A stretch of DNA of 64,000 nt from Haloimpatiens sp. FM7315 (GTDB lineage Bacteria; Bacillota; Clostridia; Clostridiales; Clostridiaceae): positions 1 to 64,000 of the forward strand of contig JBGVUE010000001.1 of assembly GCA_041861885.1 (NCBI GenBank), in the 5' to 3' direction. A program made the position numbers and the translations under genes. Of the stretch, positions 1-8,634 are shown in pieces. Numbering within the stretch: position 1 is the first letter of the stretch; each line of letters begins with the position of its first letter. The notes below the pieces were generated by a model. The model did no database searches. It was not told the DNA's origin and saw only the letters and a list, made by a program, of their open reading frames with translations.

Positions 1-25
1 TAGCATTTTTTAAAAACTTTGTCAA
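1..25 (-). promoter_or_regulatory. rRNA promoter of an operon beyond the left edge (partial)
   Basis: On the minus strand a perfect TTGACA -35 box lies at 20-25. The matching -10 box is cut by the window edge: position 1 corresponds to 36731, inside the -10 TAAACT of rRNA operon 2. The sequence is identical to the operon 2 promoter over the whole overlap. A further rRNA operon, transcribed leftward, should therefore begin just outside the window. Confidence 0.85.
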
Positions 26-405
26 GATTTTTTTATTTTATCTTTAAAACAAGTTTTTAAATTTATTTTGTCGCCCATCAGCGACGTGTTTTATAATATC
101 ATATTTTACTTACTTGTATACTTAATTTTCATCGAAATAAAGAAATTATCTTCAATTTCCTTTATATTATATCCTTTTGTTTTCATTTTAATACATTGAT
201 ACGTCAGGTTGCGTATACTATAATAATTCAATTATGTCTATTAATTTACACGTTTTTAAGAGAAATAAGGGCATATAATAATAGCTATCTTATAGATTAA
301 TGTTACATTCACAATTATCTAAAACATAGCATGTGATTTTCTTAACCCCTATTTTAAAATTTTAAACAAGAATTTCTAAGCTCCTTCAAATAGCTTTTTC
401 ATAAT

Positions 406-451
406 ACATATATTTTTTAATACCTTATACATATATTTTTTAATACCTTCT
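406..451. repeat. 23-bp tandem duplication
   Basis: A 23-bp AT-rich unit (beginning ACATATATTTTTTAATACC) occurs twice in tandem here but only once in the otherwise matching copy near 37134. It is a simple slippage or duplication difference between the two rRNA upstream regions. Confidence 0.8.
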
Positions 452-461
452 TCATTTAATC

Positions 462-648
462 AAAGCTTGTGCTTCTTTGAAGAAATTATTGTAAATGTAT
501 TTAATGTTTCTTATTGAAATAATGAAAAAACTTTAGAAGTTCTCATTGTCTGAGCGTAGCGAGTTATGAGAACTTCTTGAGTTTTGCACATTATTGAAAT
601 TAGAAACTTTTATATATTTACACTTTTTCTGAATGAAGCTCAAGCTTT
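462..648. repeat. 187-bp imperfect palindrome, family A
   Basis: Two arms of about 83 bp are imperfect reverse complements. The left arm begins AAAGCTTGTGCTTC, the right arm ends GAAGCTCAAGCTTT, and the innermost AGAAGTTCTCAT / ATGAGAACTTCT is perfect. They flank a loop of about 19 nt containing GAGCGTAGCGAG. Four more copies lie at 37169-38168. The element ends 5 bp from the nagB stop, so a nagB transcript would enter a long hairpin straight after the stop codon. No coding capacity; it is MITE- or REP-like. Confidence 0.85.
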
Positions 649-653
649 AATTT

Positions 654-1379
654 TTACAGTTCTTCTGCTGCTTTTTCATCTAATATAAAAGTGACATCTT
701 TGTGAAGCTGCAAAATAGATGCTGGAACTTCTGGTGATATCTTGCCCTTAATGGTTTTTATTATAGCCTCTTTTTTCGATTCTCCTGAAGCTAACAAAAT
801 TATTTTTTTAGACATCATTATAGTTTTTATACCCATGCTAAGAGCAGTTTTAGGAACCTCATCAACAGAGTTAAAAAATCTTGAATTATCCTTTATAGTT
901 TTTTCATCAAGCTTTACCAAATGTGTTATAGGCTCAAAACTTTCATAAGGCTCATTAAAACCTATATGACCGTTAGCCCCAATGCCTAGTACTTGCATAT
1001 CAATACCACCTGATGCTTCAATTTTCTTTTCATATTTTAGACATTCTTTTTCTGTATCCATTGCCATTCCATCTGGTATATTTATATTTTCTTTTTTTAC
1101 ATTTACATGTTTAAATAAATTTTTCATCATGAAATTATAGTAACTTTGTTCATTTTCTTTATTTAAACCATAATATTCATCTAAATTAAAAGTTTTCACA
1201 CTGGAAAAGTCTAAATCTCCATTTTTATACATACGAATAAGTTCTTCATACATGCCAATAGGCGTGCTTCCTGTTGCAAGCCCTAATATAGAATCTGGTT
1301 TTAAAATAACTTGGCTTGCCATAATTTTTGCCGCTTTTCTGCTCATCTCTTTATAATCTTTTACAACTATTATATTCAT
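654..1379 (-). CDS. nagB: Glucosamine-6-phosphate deaminase
   Basis: Converts glucosamine 6-phosphate to fructose 6-phosphate and ammonia, the last step feeding amino sugars into glycolysis; cytoplasmic. The 241-residue protein has the usual family length. It shows the phosphate-binding LATGSTPIGMYEEL (about residue 34), the active-site NLDEYYGL (about 65) and GIGANGHIGFNEP (about 131). It follows nagA by 28 bp and is the last gene of nagR-nagA-nagB. The start is ATG, preceded by a G-rich SD about 11 nt upstream. The stop codon almost touches a long palindromic repeat. The assignment is secure. Confidence 0.97.
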   Translation of the reverse strand: MNIIVVKDYKEMSRKAAKIMASQVILKPDSILGLATGSTPIGMYEELIRMYKNGDLDFSSVKTFNLDEYYGLNKENEQSYYNFMMKNLFKHVNVKKENINIPDGMAMDTEKECLKYEKKIEASGGIDMQVLGIGANGHIGFNEPYESFEPITHLVKLDEKTIKDNSRFFNSVDEVPKTALSMGIKTIMMSKKIILLASGESKKEAIIKTIKGKISPEVPASILQLHKDVTFILDEKAAEEL

Positions 1380-1407
1380 AATAAATTAATCCCCCCAAAT
1401 TTAATTA

Positions 1408-2571
1408 TTATTCTTTAAATACAGTATTACCTTCAACTATAGTCATATTTATATTAAATTTTTCATCAAAAATGACAATATCTGAATCTTTTCCAATTTT
1501 TAAACTTCCTTTTTTATTATCTACTTTTAAAACTCTTGCTGGATTTATAGTAGCCATAGCAACAGCATCTTGAATTTTAATGCTGGTTTTTAAAAACATG
1601 TTCTTAACAGCATTATTTAAAGTTAAAATACTACCAGCCAAGGTTCCATCAACAAGTCTTGCAGAGTTATCTTTTACAACTACCTTTTGTCCGCCTAATT
1701 CATAATTTCCATCTTCAAGATTTCCTGCTCTCATGGAATCTGTAATTAAAACAATCTTTTCTTTACCTTTTACATTAATTAAAAGTTCAAAAATTGCTGG
1801 ATGAACATGTATTGTGTCTGCAATTATTTCACAGCTAACTTTACTGTTAAATATTGCTCCAACAACTCCTGGTTTTCTGTGGTGTAGCGGAGTCATTGCA
1901 TTAAATATATGGGTACTATGACTTATGCCCATATCAATCGCTTTAAGTGCCTCTTCGTAGCTTGCATTAGAGTGTCCAATTGACATTACTATATTAGTAT
2001 CTCTTTTCATTTCCTTTATAAATTCTTCAGCCCCTTTCACTTCCGGTGCTAAAGTAATAAGCTTAACTATATCTTTATAATTTTTTATAAAATCATACTC
2101 TGCTTTTCTTATGTATTCCTTAGACTGTGCACCCTTATATTCTTCACTTATAAAGGGGCCTTCTACATTTGCTCCTAAGACTTTTGCTCCATCAAATTTT
2201 TCAGATAAAGCTTCTCTAACTGTGTCTAAAGCTTTCTCTATTTTTTCTTTAGACATAGTCATAGTTGTTGGCAAAAATGAAGTAACCCCATTTTTACATA
2301 TGGAAGTGCTTATTTTTTCAATATCCTCTAAAGTACCATCCATAGTATCGCTTCCACCAGAACCGTGAATGTGAACATCTATAAACCCTGGAGACACGTA
2401 ATTATTTTTTGCATCTATAATTTTTGGATCTTTTACACGTTTTAAATATTCTTCAATTTTATCTTCATCAATTAGGTCTATTATTTTTTCATTAAAAATC
2501 AACGCTTTATTTTTTAGCACCTTATCTTCTAATATAATTTTTCCATTTATTATGATTTTAATATTATTCAT
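1408..2571 (-). CDS. nagA: N-acetylglucosamine-6-phosphate deacetylase
   Basis: Removes acetate from N-acetylglucosamine 6-phosphate to give the NagB substrate; cytoplasmic metallo-hydrolase of the amidohydrolase superfamily. Visible motifs in order are the metal-binding HIHGSGGSDTMDG (about residue 70), NVEGPFISEEYKGAQ, GHSNASYEEA, the substrate-binding THIFNAMTPLHHRKPG, and ITDSMRAG with the catalytic Asp. I chose the ATG at 2571 (387 residues). The longer frame begins at a TTG only 15 nt upstream and would translate through the GGGAGGTG that is clearly the ribosome binding site. It lies 23 bp after nagR. Confidence 0.96.
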   Translation of the reverse strand: MNNIKIIINGKIILEDKVLKNKALIFNEKIIDLIDEDKIEEYLKRVKDPKIIDAKNNYVSPGFIDVHIHGSGGSDTMDGTLEDIEKISTSICKNGVTSFLPTTMTMSKEKIEKALDTVREALSEKFDGAKVLGANVEGPFISEEYKGAQSKEYIRKAEYDFIKNYKDIVKLITLAPEVKGAEEFIKEMKRDTNIVMSIGHSNASYEEALKAIDMGISHSTHIFNAMTPLHHRKPGVVGAIFNSKVSCEIIADTIHVHPAIFELLINVKGKEKIVLITDSMRAGNLEDGNYELGGQKVVVKDNSARLVDGTLAGSILTLNNAVKNMFLKTSIKIQDAVAMATINPARVLKVDNKKGSLKIGKDSDIVIFDEKFNINMTIVEGNTVFKE

Positions 2572-2594
2572 TTTAGCACCTCCCAATTTACAAT

Positions 2595-3323
2595 CTATGT
2601 AAGAGTAATTTCATATTTATATTTATCACTTCTGTAAATTTCCCTAGTATGCTCGATAGGAATACCATTATCTAAATAAGTGGTTCTTCTAAACATAAGT
2701 GCAAGTGCGTTAACTCCCTGGTCCAATAAGTTACTTTCAAATTCATTAAGCACTATTGGTTCTATAGTTTGTTTTGCAAATTGAAGATTAAAATTGTATT
2801 TTTCCCTAAACACTTCATAAAGAGATTTTGACTCTAAGGTTTTTTTAGTAATATCTTTACACATGTAATAAGGAATATATATGGTTTCTATTGCATAGGG
2901 TTCATCTTCTATTATCCTTAACATATTTATCTCTAAAACTCTAGTTTCTTTAATAGGTAGTCTTAAGATTTCTATAATTTGTTTGTTGCTTTCTTTTATT
3001 TTAAATGAGAGTAATTTATTACTGGCCTTTAATCCTTTTCTTTGCATCTGCTCAGTAAAACCCTCTAACTGTAGTTTCTGTTTTTCTTTAGGCTTGGATA
3101 CAAAAGTACCTTTACCTTGTTCTCTATATAAAACTCCTTCGTTTACTAAAGCCATTATAGCTTTGTTTACCGTCATCCTGCTTACACCTTGAAAATCACA
3201 TATTTCTCTTTCAGGTGGAATAAGCTCTCCTGGAGATAACTCACCATTTTCTATTGCATCACCTATTGCTTCCTTTATTTGATAATACAGAGGTAGTGGA
3301 CTATCTTTAGATATTTTTTTCAA
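2595..3323 (-). CDS. nagR: GntR/HutC-family regulator of amino-sugar genes (NagR/YvoA-like)
   Basis: A 242-residue repressor with an N-terminal GntR winged helix (SPLPLYYQIKEAIGDAIENG, then VSRMTVNKAIMALVNEG at about 50-66 as recognition helix). A C-terminal UTRA effector domain follows (about 90-240, with ETIYIPYYMC and IPIEHTREIYRSDKYKY). Known relatives bind glucosamine or GlcNAc 6-phosphate. It starts with TTG behind GGAGGG. It is first in nagR-nagA-nagB and sits directly under a promoter containing a palindrome, so autoregulation is likely. The family is secure; the effector is inferred from its neighbours. Confidence 0.9.
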   Translation of the reverse strand: MKKISKDSPLPLYYQIKEAIGDAIENGELSPGELIPPEREICDFQGVSRMTVNKAIMALVNEGVLYREQGKGTFVSKPKEKQKLQLEGFTEQMQRKGLKASNKLLSFKIKESNKQIIEILRLPIKETRVLEINMLRIIEDEPYAIETIYIPYYMCKDITKKTLESKSLYEVFREKYNFNLQFAKQTIEPIVLNEFESNLLDQGVNALALMFRRTTYLDNGIPIEHTREIYRSDKYKYEITLT

Positions 3324-3347
3324 AACTTACCCTCCTTATATTACATA

Positions 3348-3376
3348 TTAATATATTGTTATGTTGTATATACCAA
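3348..3376 (-). promoter_or_regulatory. nag operon promoter with overlapping operator
   Basis: On the minus strand TTGGTA (3371-3376) and TATTAA (3348-3353) are separated by exactly 17 bp, 25 bp before the nagR start. The near-palindrome TTGTATATACCAA (3364-3376) covers the -35 box and resembles the GGTNNANACC-type sites of YvoA/NagR-like regulators. Repressor binding here would block the whole operon. The promoter is seen in the sequence; the operator role is inference. Confidence 0.6.
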
Positions 3377-3432
3377 TATTAATACATATAAATAATTTTT
3401 TCAATATAAATTTTATTTTATCTTCAATATTT

Positions 3433-4121
3433 TCATATGTTTTTATAATAAGTTGGAAGTTTTAATTTACATCCTAAATTATATTTGTAAAAACATTTTT
3501 CAAATGTTTTTACTACTTCTTTATCAAATATAGTCCCAACACCAGACATTATTAGCTCATATGCTTCATTAAGGCTAAACTTATCCCTATAACTTCTCTT
3601 TGCACTTACTGCTGTAAAAACATCGCAAACACTTACTATTTTTGCATAATCACTTATTTCATCTTTATTTAATCTAAAAGGATAACCTTCTCCATCAGCC
3701 CTCTCGTGATGCTGAAGCACACCTTCTCTAACTTCTTTGGGGATTAAGTTATTTTTTTCAAAATGTTGTATCCATATATTGGATGCTTTTTTATTATAAC
3801 TAGCTCTTCCTTTGTAAGTGAACCTTTTTTGTTAATTATGTCATTGGATATTTTTATTTTTCCTATGTCATGAAGCATACCTGTTAATCCTATTTGTTTA
3901 ATTTCTTTTATATTATATTTCATGCACATTGCTAAATAAGTCGCCATTATGCCCGTGTCTAAACAATGTATGTAAGTATAGTCGTCAAAAGATTTTACAT
4001 CGTATAAGTCATCACTAACGCAATCTTCTTTTATTACATTTTCAATAATTTTCTCTAGGATCTTAAGATCTTTCTTTGCACAACTTTTTCCTCTAATCAT
4101 ATTTTCAAATAAACTCGGCAT
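3433..4121 (-). CDS. HD-GYP domain protein (frameshifted)
   Basis: Probable cyclic-di-GMP phosphodiesterase or related HD-GYP metal-dependent hydrolase. The first part (3744-4121) holds the N-terminal helices and HDIGKIKI, the HD pair with its following GK. The second part (3433-3720) holds HHERADGEGYP, the HHE/GYP signature, then YAKIVSVCDVFTAVSAKRSYR. The parts join if the seven-A run at 3752-3758 had eight, giving NLIPKEVREGVLQHHE across the gap, so this is one gene of about 229 residues with no receiver domain. The start ATG follows GGTAGGTGAG. It is probably intact in the organism. Confidence 0.85.
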
Positions 4122-4414
4122 TTTATGTGGCTCACCTACCCTTTATTTACTTAATAAGAAGCAGTTAAAGCTATACTATTAGCCCCAACTTAAATTATGG
4201 TATTATTTTTTACTCTGATTTTCGAACTTGCTTTAATAATATAAAAATTGTATTCTCTTATATTTTCGAAGAATCCCTAAAAAATTTAATATAATTTTAA
4301 AAATTATGTAAATATTATAACTATAGTAAGGTTTGCTTAATTTTAAATAATTTCTTTGATATAATTAAAAATAGTTGATATCATTATCTTAAAGATAGTA
4401 AAGGGGTGTTTTTA

Positions 4415-5847
4415 GTGAAGCTTTCTTTTCAAAATATATTTTCACTATTTTTTATTGTAAATGCTATAATTTCCATAACTGTTATCATACTAGAGAGAAG
4501 AAGACCAGAAAAAACCATAGCTTGGCTTCTTATATTTGTAGTGTTTCCACCTCTTGGTCTTTTTTTATACATATTTGCAGGGCGAAACTGGAAAAAGCAT
4601 AAGTTAAGTGACGAAAACAGTGAAAACACCTATAACATGGTTGCAGAAGCTTTATATAAAATAAAAGATGTTAAATACCCTTCCCTTATTAAACTTATTT
4701 TAAACAACAATAATTCCCCAGTTTTTATAGACAATGATATTGAAATATTTAATAATGGAGAGGAGAAATTTAAAGCGTTAAAGAAATGCCTTAGAAATGC
4801 CAAGCACCATATTCATATGGAATATTATATTGTTAAAAATGACACCATAGGAAATGAAATAAAAAATATTTTAATCGAAAAAGCTAAAGAAGGAGTGGAA
4901 GTTAGATTTATAATAGATAAGGTTGGCTCTCCAACTGTAAAGACTTCCTTTATTAAGGATTTAAAAACAGCAGGAGTTAATGTGGTTTTTTATACTTATT
5001 TTTTAGCTCCCCTTTTAAGACACATAAATACTCAGTTAAATTATAGAAACCACAGAAAAATAGTGGTTATTGATGGTAAAATCGGATTTATAGGCGGGAT
5101 AAATATCGGAGATGAATACCTTGGCAAAGGACCTCTTGGTTACTGGAGAGACACTCATCTTATGGTAAAAGGAGATTTCGTTTTAGGGCTTCAGGCTGTG
5201 TTTTTAGATGATTTTTATATGACCAAAAGAGCAGACAATTCCTTTCCTTGGTATGATGATTTTGAAAATTACTTTCCAACACCTAAAAACGAAAAAGGGA
5301 AGGTAATGCAACTAGTAAAAAGCGGTCCTGATTCAGATAATGCAGCAATTATGCAGACTATATTAAAGATGATATCTCTTGCAGAGCACCATATATACAT
5401 AACAACCCCATACTTTATACCTCCAACAAGTCTTATTGACACTTTAAAGATTTCGGCTTTAAGTGGCGTAGATATTAGAATTCTTTTCCCTGGGAGATAC
5501 GATCACTTTACTGTATATTACGCTTCAAAAACTTATTTATCAGAGCTTGTTAAGTTCGGAATAAAGGTATATTTTTACGACAGTTCATTTTTGTTCACTC
5601 AAAACTTATGACCGTAGATGGAGAAATGTCCACTGTAGGCACTGCAAATATGGATATCAGAAGCTTTGAATTAAATTATGAAATCAACGCTTTAATATAT
5701 GATGATAAAACTACTAAAGCTTTAGAAGATGAATTTTTAAGAGATTTAAATATAAGCAAACGGATGTACTACGAGGATTTTGAAAATATACCTTTTTATA
5801 AAAAGTATATTGAAGCTGTAGCTAGAGTATTTTCAAATTTACTATGA
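4415..5847 (+). CDS. cls: Cardiolipin synthase, phospholipase D family (frameshifted)
   Basis: Joins two phosphatidylglycerol molecules to cardiolipin and glycerol at the cytoplasmic membrane. Two N-terminal membrane helices (about residues 1-55, with RRRPEKTIAWLLIFVVFPPLG) precede two PLD domains. The first HKD motif is NHRKIVVIDGKIGFIGGIN. The second, VHSKLMTVDGEMSTVGTANMD, is split by a frameshift in the T run at 5588-5592 (five T; three or six needed). I chose GTG 4415 (MKLSFQN), spaced correctly from AAAGGGG; the GTG at 4406 lies inside that SD. Total length is about 478 residues, normal for Cls. Confidence 0.9.
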
Positions 5848-5850
5848 TAT

Positions 5851-5891
5851 AAATACAGGCTATAACAAATACAGGCTATAACAAATACTGG
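5851..5891. repeat. 16-bp tandem repeat
   Basis: The unit AAATACAGGCTATAAC occurs at 5851-5866 and 5867-5882, followed by a partial third copy (AAATACTGG). It lies directly after the cls stop codon. No function is visible. Confidence 0.8.
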
Positions 5892-5949
5892 ATAAAAAAA
5901 GCACCTCCTGATAGAATACAAGGTGATAACATGGCAAGAAAAAATACTA

Positions 5950-5986
5950 AAAACAGATTAATAAATAATTTTTATTAATCTGTTTT
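5950..5986. terminator. Terminator after cls
   Basis: A perfect 16-bp stem (AAAACAGATTAATAAA and its complement) with a 5-nt loop, ending in TTTT. It follows cls by about 100 bp and could also act on the opposite strand. A 15-codon frame overlapping it (5931-5978) is not considered real. The rest of 5987-6331 shows no gene. Confidence 0.65.
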
Positions 5987-6331
5987 CTTGTAAAAAAACT
6001 TATACTAAATTTTATCCCAATTATACTTTTTCTTTTATTGCTAAAATAATGCTAATAATAATTATAAAAGTTACCATAGTCTCCCTATATTTTATTGTTT
6101 AAAAAATTTTATTTGATATTAACCCGTAAAATTATTATACAATATATATGTATTTATGGAAATATCTATGGAAATATTACATTCACAAAATTAGCATAAC
6201 CCATTGATAAATAAAAGTTTGACGTATATATACCCCAAGCCTTTTTATTATTTTGCTTTTAATGTATTGTTTTATAAAAATTTTCATTATAATATTACAT
6301 TAAAGAATTGAAATAAGAAGAGGTAATATTT

Positions 6332-6415
6332 GTGGTAGTTGAACCAATAAAAAATAATATATTGCTTAAGAAATATTTGAGCAAAGTTTACAAGTTCTTA
6401 GCTTTACGTAGATGA
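6332..6415 (+). other. Short 27-codon frame, possible gene remnant
   Basis: A GTG-started frame (MVVEPIKNNILLKKYLSK at its start) sits behind AGAAGAGGT with normal spacing, but its second half is the left arm of palindrome family B and it stops in the loop. It could be the 5-prime end of a gene cut by insertion of the palindrome, or chance. I do not recognise the peptide. Confidence 0.25.
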
Positions 6416-6492
6416 AAAAAGTTATTTTTTAATTGGAGTAAAGCTTAGAACTTGTTACTGAAGCAAATAGTTTCTGGGCAATATATTATTTT
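6351..6492. repeat. 142-bp imperfect palindrome, family B
   Basis: Inner arms of 17 bp with one mismatch (CAAGTTCTTAGCTTTAC at 6391-6407 against 6438-6454) and outer arms AAAATAATATATTGC / GCAATATATTATTTT enclose a 30-nt loop. The right half (TTACTGAAGC...GCAATATATTATTTTCG) recurs in each 84-bp spacer of the tandem array at 37356-37981. Its right end lies against the stop codon of the GH42 gene, as family A does at nagB. It is a MITE- or REP-like non-coding repeat. Confidence 0.8.
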
Positions 6493-6497
6493 CGTAG

Positions 6498-8569
6498 CTA
6501 AAGTTTAGTTTGCAAAATTTCTACTCCGTAAGGCTTTAGGTGCAGCTTATCTTTTACTTCTTTTGAAGTTATCATGTCCTTAAATTTCATGTTCTTTAAA
6601 TCCATTACCTTAGAATCCTTAGTAAAATTTAAAACAAATATAAATTCTTTTTCTCCATCTGTACGAAGCTTAGCAGTAACTCCATCTGGAAGCTCTGTGT
6701 CTAAAACCCTTTTTAAGCCACATTTTATAGACAAAGATTTATAAAAATCCGAAAGAAAATTATCATTTTCTCTAAAGGCTATATAATAAGCCTTACCTTT
6801 ACCAAAAAGGTTTTCTGTGACAGCAGGCATTCCTTTATAAAAATCCTCTTTATAGGTAGCTAAAACTTTTGCTGTTTCTGCATGAATTAAATCACAAAAT
6901 ATCCTTGCCTCATACTGACCTTTAATTTTTAAAGCATTTTCTTCCTTAAAGCTAACATAATTTACATCATCATCATAAAGAGCATCTAACTCTTCAGACC
7001 AAATCCCTGTAACCTTTCTTAAAGGTCCTGGAAATCCCCCAAGAAAACACAAATCATTTTCATCTACTATACCACTCCAATAAGTTGTAACAAAGGTTCC
7101 ACCCTTTTTAACAAAGTCCTCAATTCTCTCTCCTACACCTTCTCTCACCATATAAAGCATTGGAGCTACAAGAACTTTATATTTAGAAAAATCTTGATCC
7201 ATATTAATTACATCTACTGGTATTCCTCTATCCCAAAAACCTTTATAGTGTTTTACACAGGTTTCAAAATAATCTTTTTTCTCTTTTCTAGGTCCTTCTG
7301 CGTCATTCATTGCCCAGAAATTTTCCCAGTCATAAATCACAGCTACTTCTGGCTTTACTGAAGTTCCAACTACAGAATCAAGCTTTGAAAGTATTTCTCC
7401 TAGCTTTGAAACTTCTTTAAATACCCTTGTGTTCTCATGGCCACAATGATCTACTACAGCACCATGAAATTTTTCAGAAGAACCTCTGCTTTTTCTCCAC
7501 TGGAAATACTGTACTGAATCAGAACCATGTGCTATAGCTTGAATTGATGCTAAAGTATGCATAGAAGGTCGTCTTAACTTTGCAACAGGCTGCCAATTAG
7601 TTGCACTAGGTGAGCTTTCCATCATTAAAAAGGGCTTTCCCCTTTAAAAGATCTATTCATATCGTGTATAAAAGCTCTTCTTGATCCTTCCATAGCATCT
7701 GTTTTCTCTTTGTGCCAATAAGGATAATTGTCCCAAGATATCACATCTAAATAAGGAGCAAACTTCCAATAATCTATGCCTTTAGACAAGTTTATATAAT
7801 CATGAAAATTAGTAGTTACTGGTATCTCTGGAGTTATATTTTTCAAAGGCACAATTTCACTTTTAAAAAAATCAATGGTTTTGTAAGTTACAAACCTTCT
7901 CCAATCTAAATTTAAACCATGTAAATTTATTTCCCCCTTAGGTGAAGGGGACTCTATCTGAGACCAATCTGTATAGGTGTGACTCCAAAAGCCTGTCCAC
8001 CAAGCTTTATTTAATTTATCTAAATCACCATTATATTTTTCCTTAAGCCAATTTCTAAAAGCCTCTTGGCATAGCTCACAGTGACATTCTCCCTCAAATT
8101 CATTTGAAACATGCCACATTATTAGGGCTGGATGATTTTTATATCTTTCTGCAAGTTTAGTATTAATAATCCTTACCTTTTCTCTATAAATAGGGGAGGT
8201 ATAACAATGATTGTGTCTTTCCCCATGAAGATTCCTCTGTCTCATTTCATCTACTCTTAATACCTCAGGATATTTTTGGCTCATCCATGCAGGTCTTGCT
8301 CCACTTGGCGTTGCAAGTATCACTTTAATACCATTTTTATATAGATTATCCATTACATCATCAAGCCATTGAAAGTTAAATTTCCCCTCTTCTTTCTCTA
8401 ATGCTGTCCATGAAAATATACCAACAGCCATTACATTGCAATTTGCAAGTTTCATAAGCCTTACATCTTCATCCCATATGCCTTTAAAATCTATCCACTG
8501 CTCAGGATTGTAATCAGCGCCATGAAGCATATGGGTTATTTTTTTAGATATTGCTTCATATTTCCCCAT
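6498..8569 (-). CDS. GH42 beta-galactosidase (frameshifted)
   Basis: Cytoplasmic family-42 glycoside hydrolase that releases terminal beta-galactose. The N-terminal TIM barrel (7625-8569) has LHGADYNPEQW, WHVSNEFEGECHCELC with the acid/base Glu of HVSNE, and VISWDNYPYW. The rest (6498-7625) has MMESSPSATNWQP with the nucleophile Glu, YFQWRKSRGSSEKFHGAVVDH, then the trimerisation domain and a C-terminal beta domain. The parts fuse as FKGEKPFLMMESSPSA if AAA near 7638 is AAAA. Total about 690 residues, the usual size. Its 3-prime end abuts palindrome B. Confidence 0.93.
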
Positions 8570-8634
8570 AATCCTATTCCCCCTATCTTAAGTTATAATT
8601 CTTTTCTATATTGTTTTCTTAATTATTGCCTTTC

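Larger units (their letters stand above)
1..652. repeat. Duplicated rRNA-upstream region (matches 36731-37357)
   Basis: This gene-free stretch is nearly identical to 36731-37357. The differences I see are one extra 23-bp unit here (406-451) and a single base in the palindrome loop region. Similarity ends abruptly within a few bases of the nagB stop, right at the end of a 187-bp palindrome. I see no gene in it. It looks like a duplicated or gene-converted rRNA operon leader. Confidence 0.9.

Noticed and set aside
2572..2586. Upstream TTG as start of nagA
   Set aside because: It would translate the GGGAGGTG that serves as the SD for the ATG at 2571.
5931..5978. 15-codon frame starting MARKNTKNRL behind AAGGTGATAAC
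   Set aside because: It ends inside the terminator stem after cls and has no recognisable relative; it resembles a spore protein start only in three residues.
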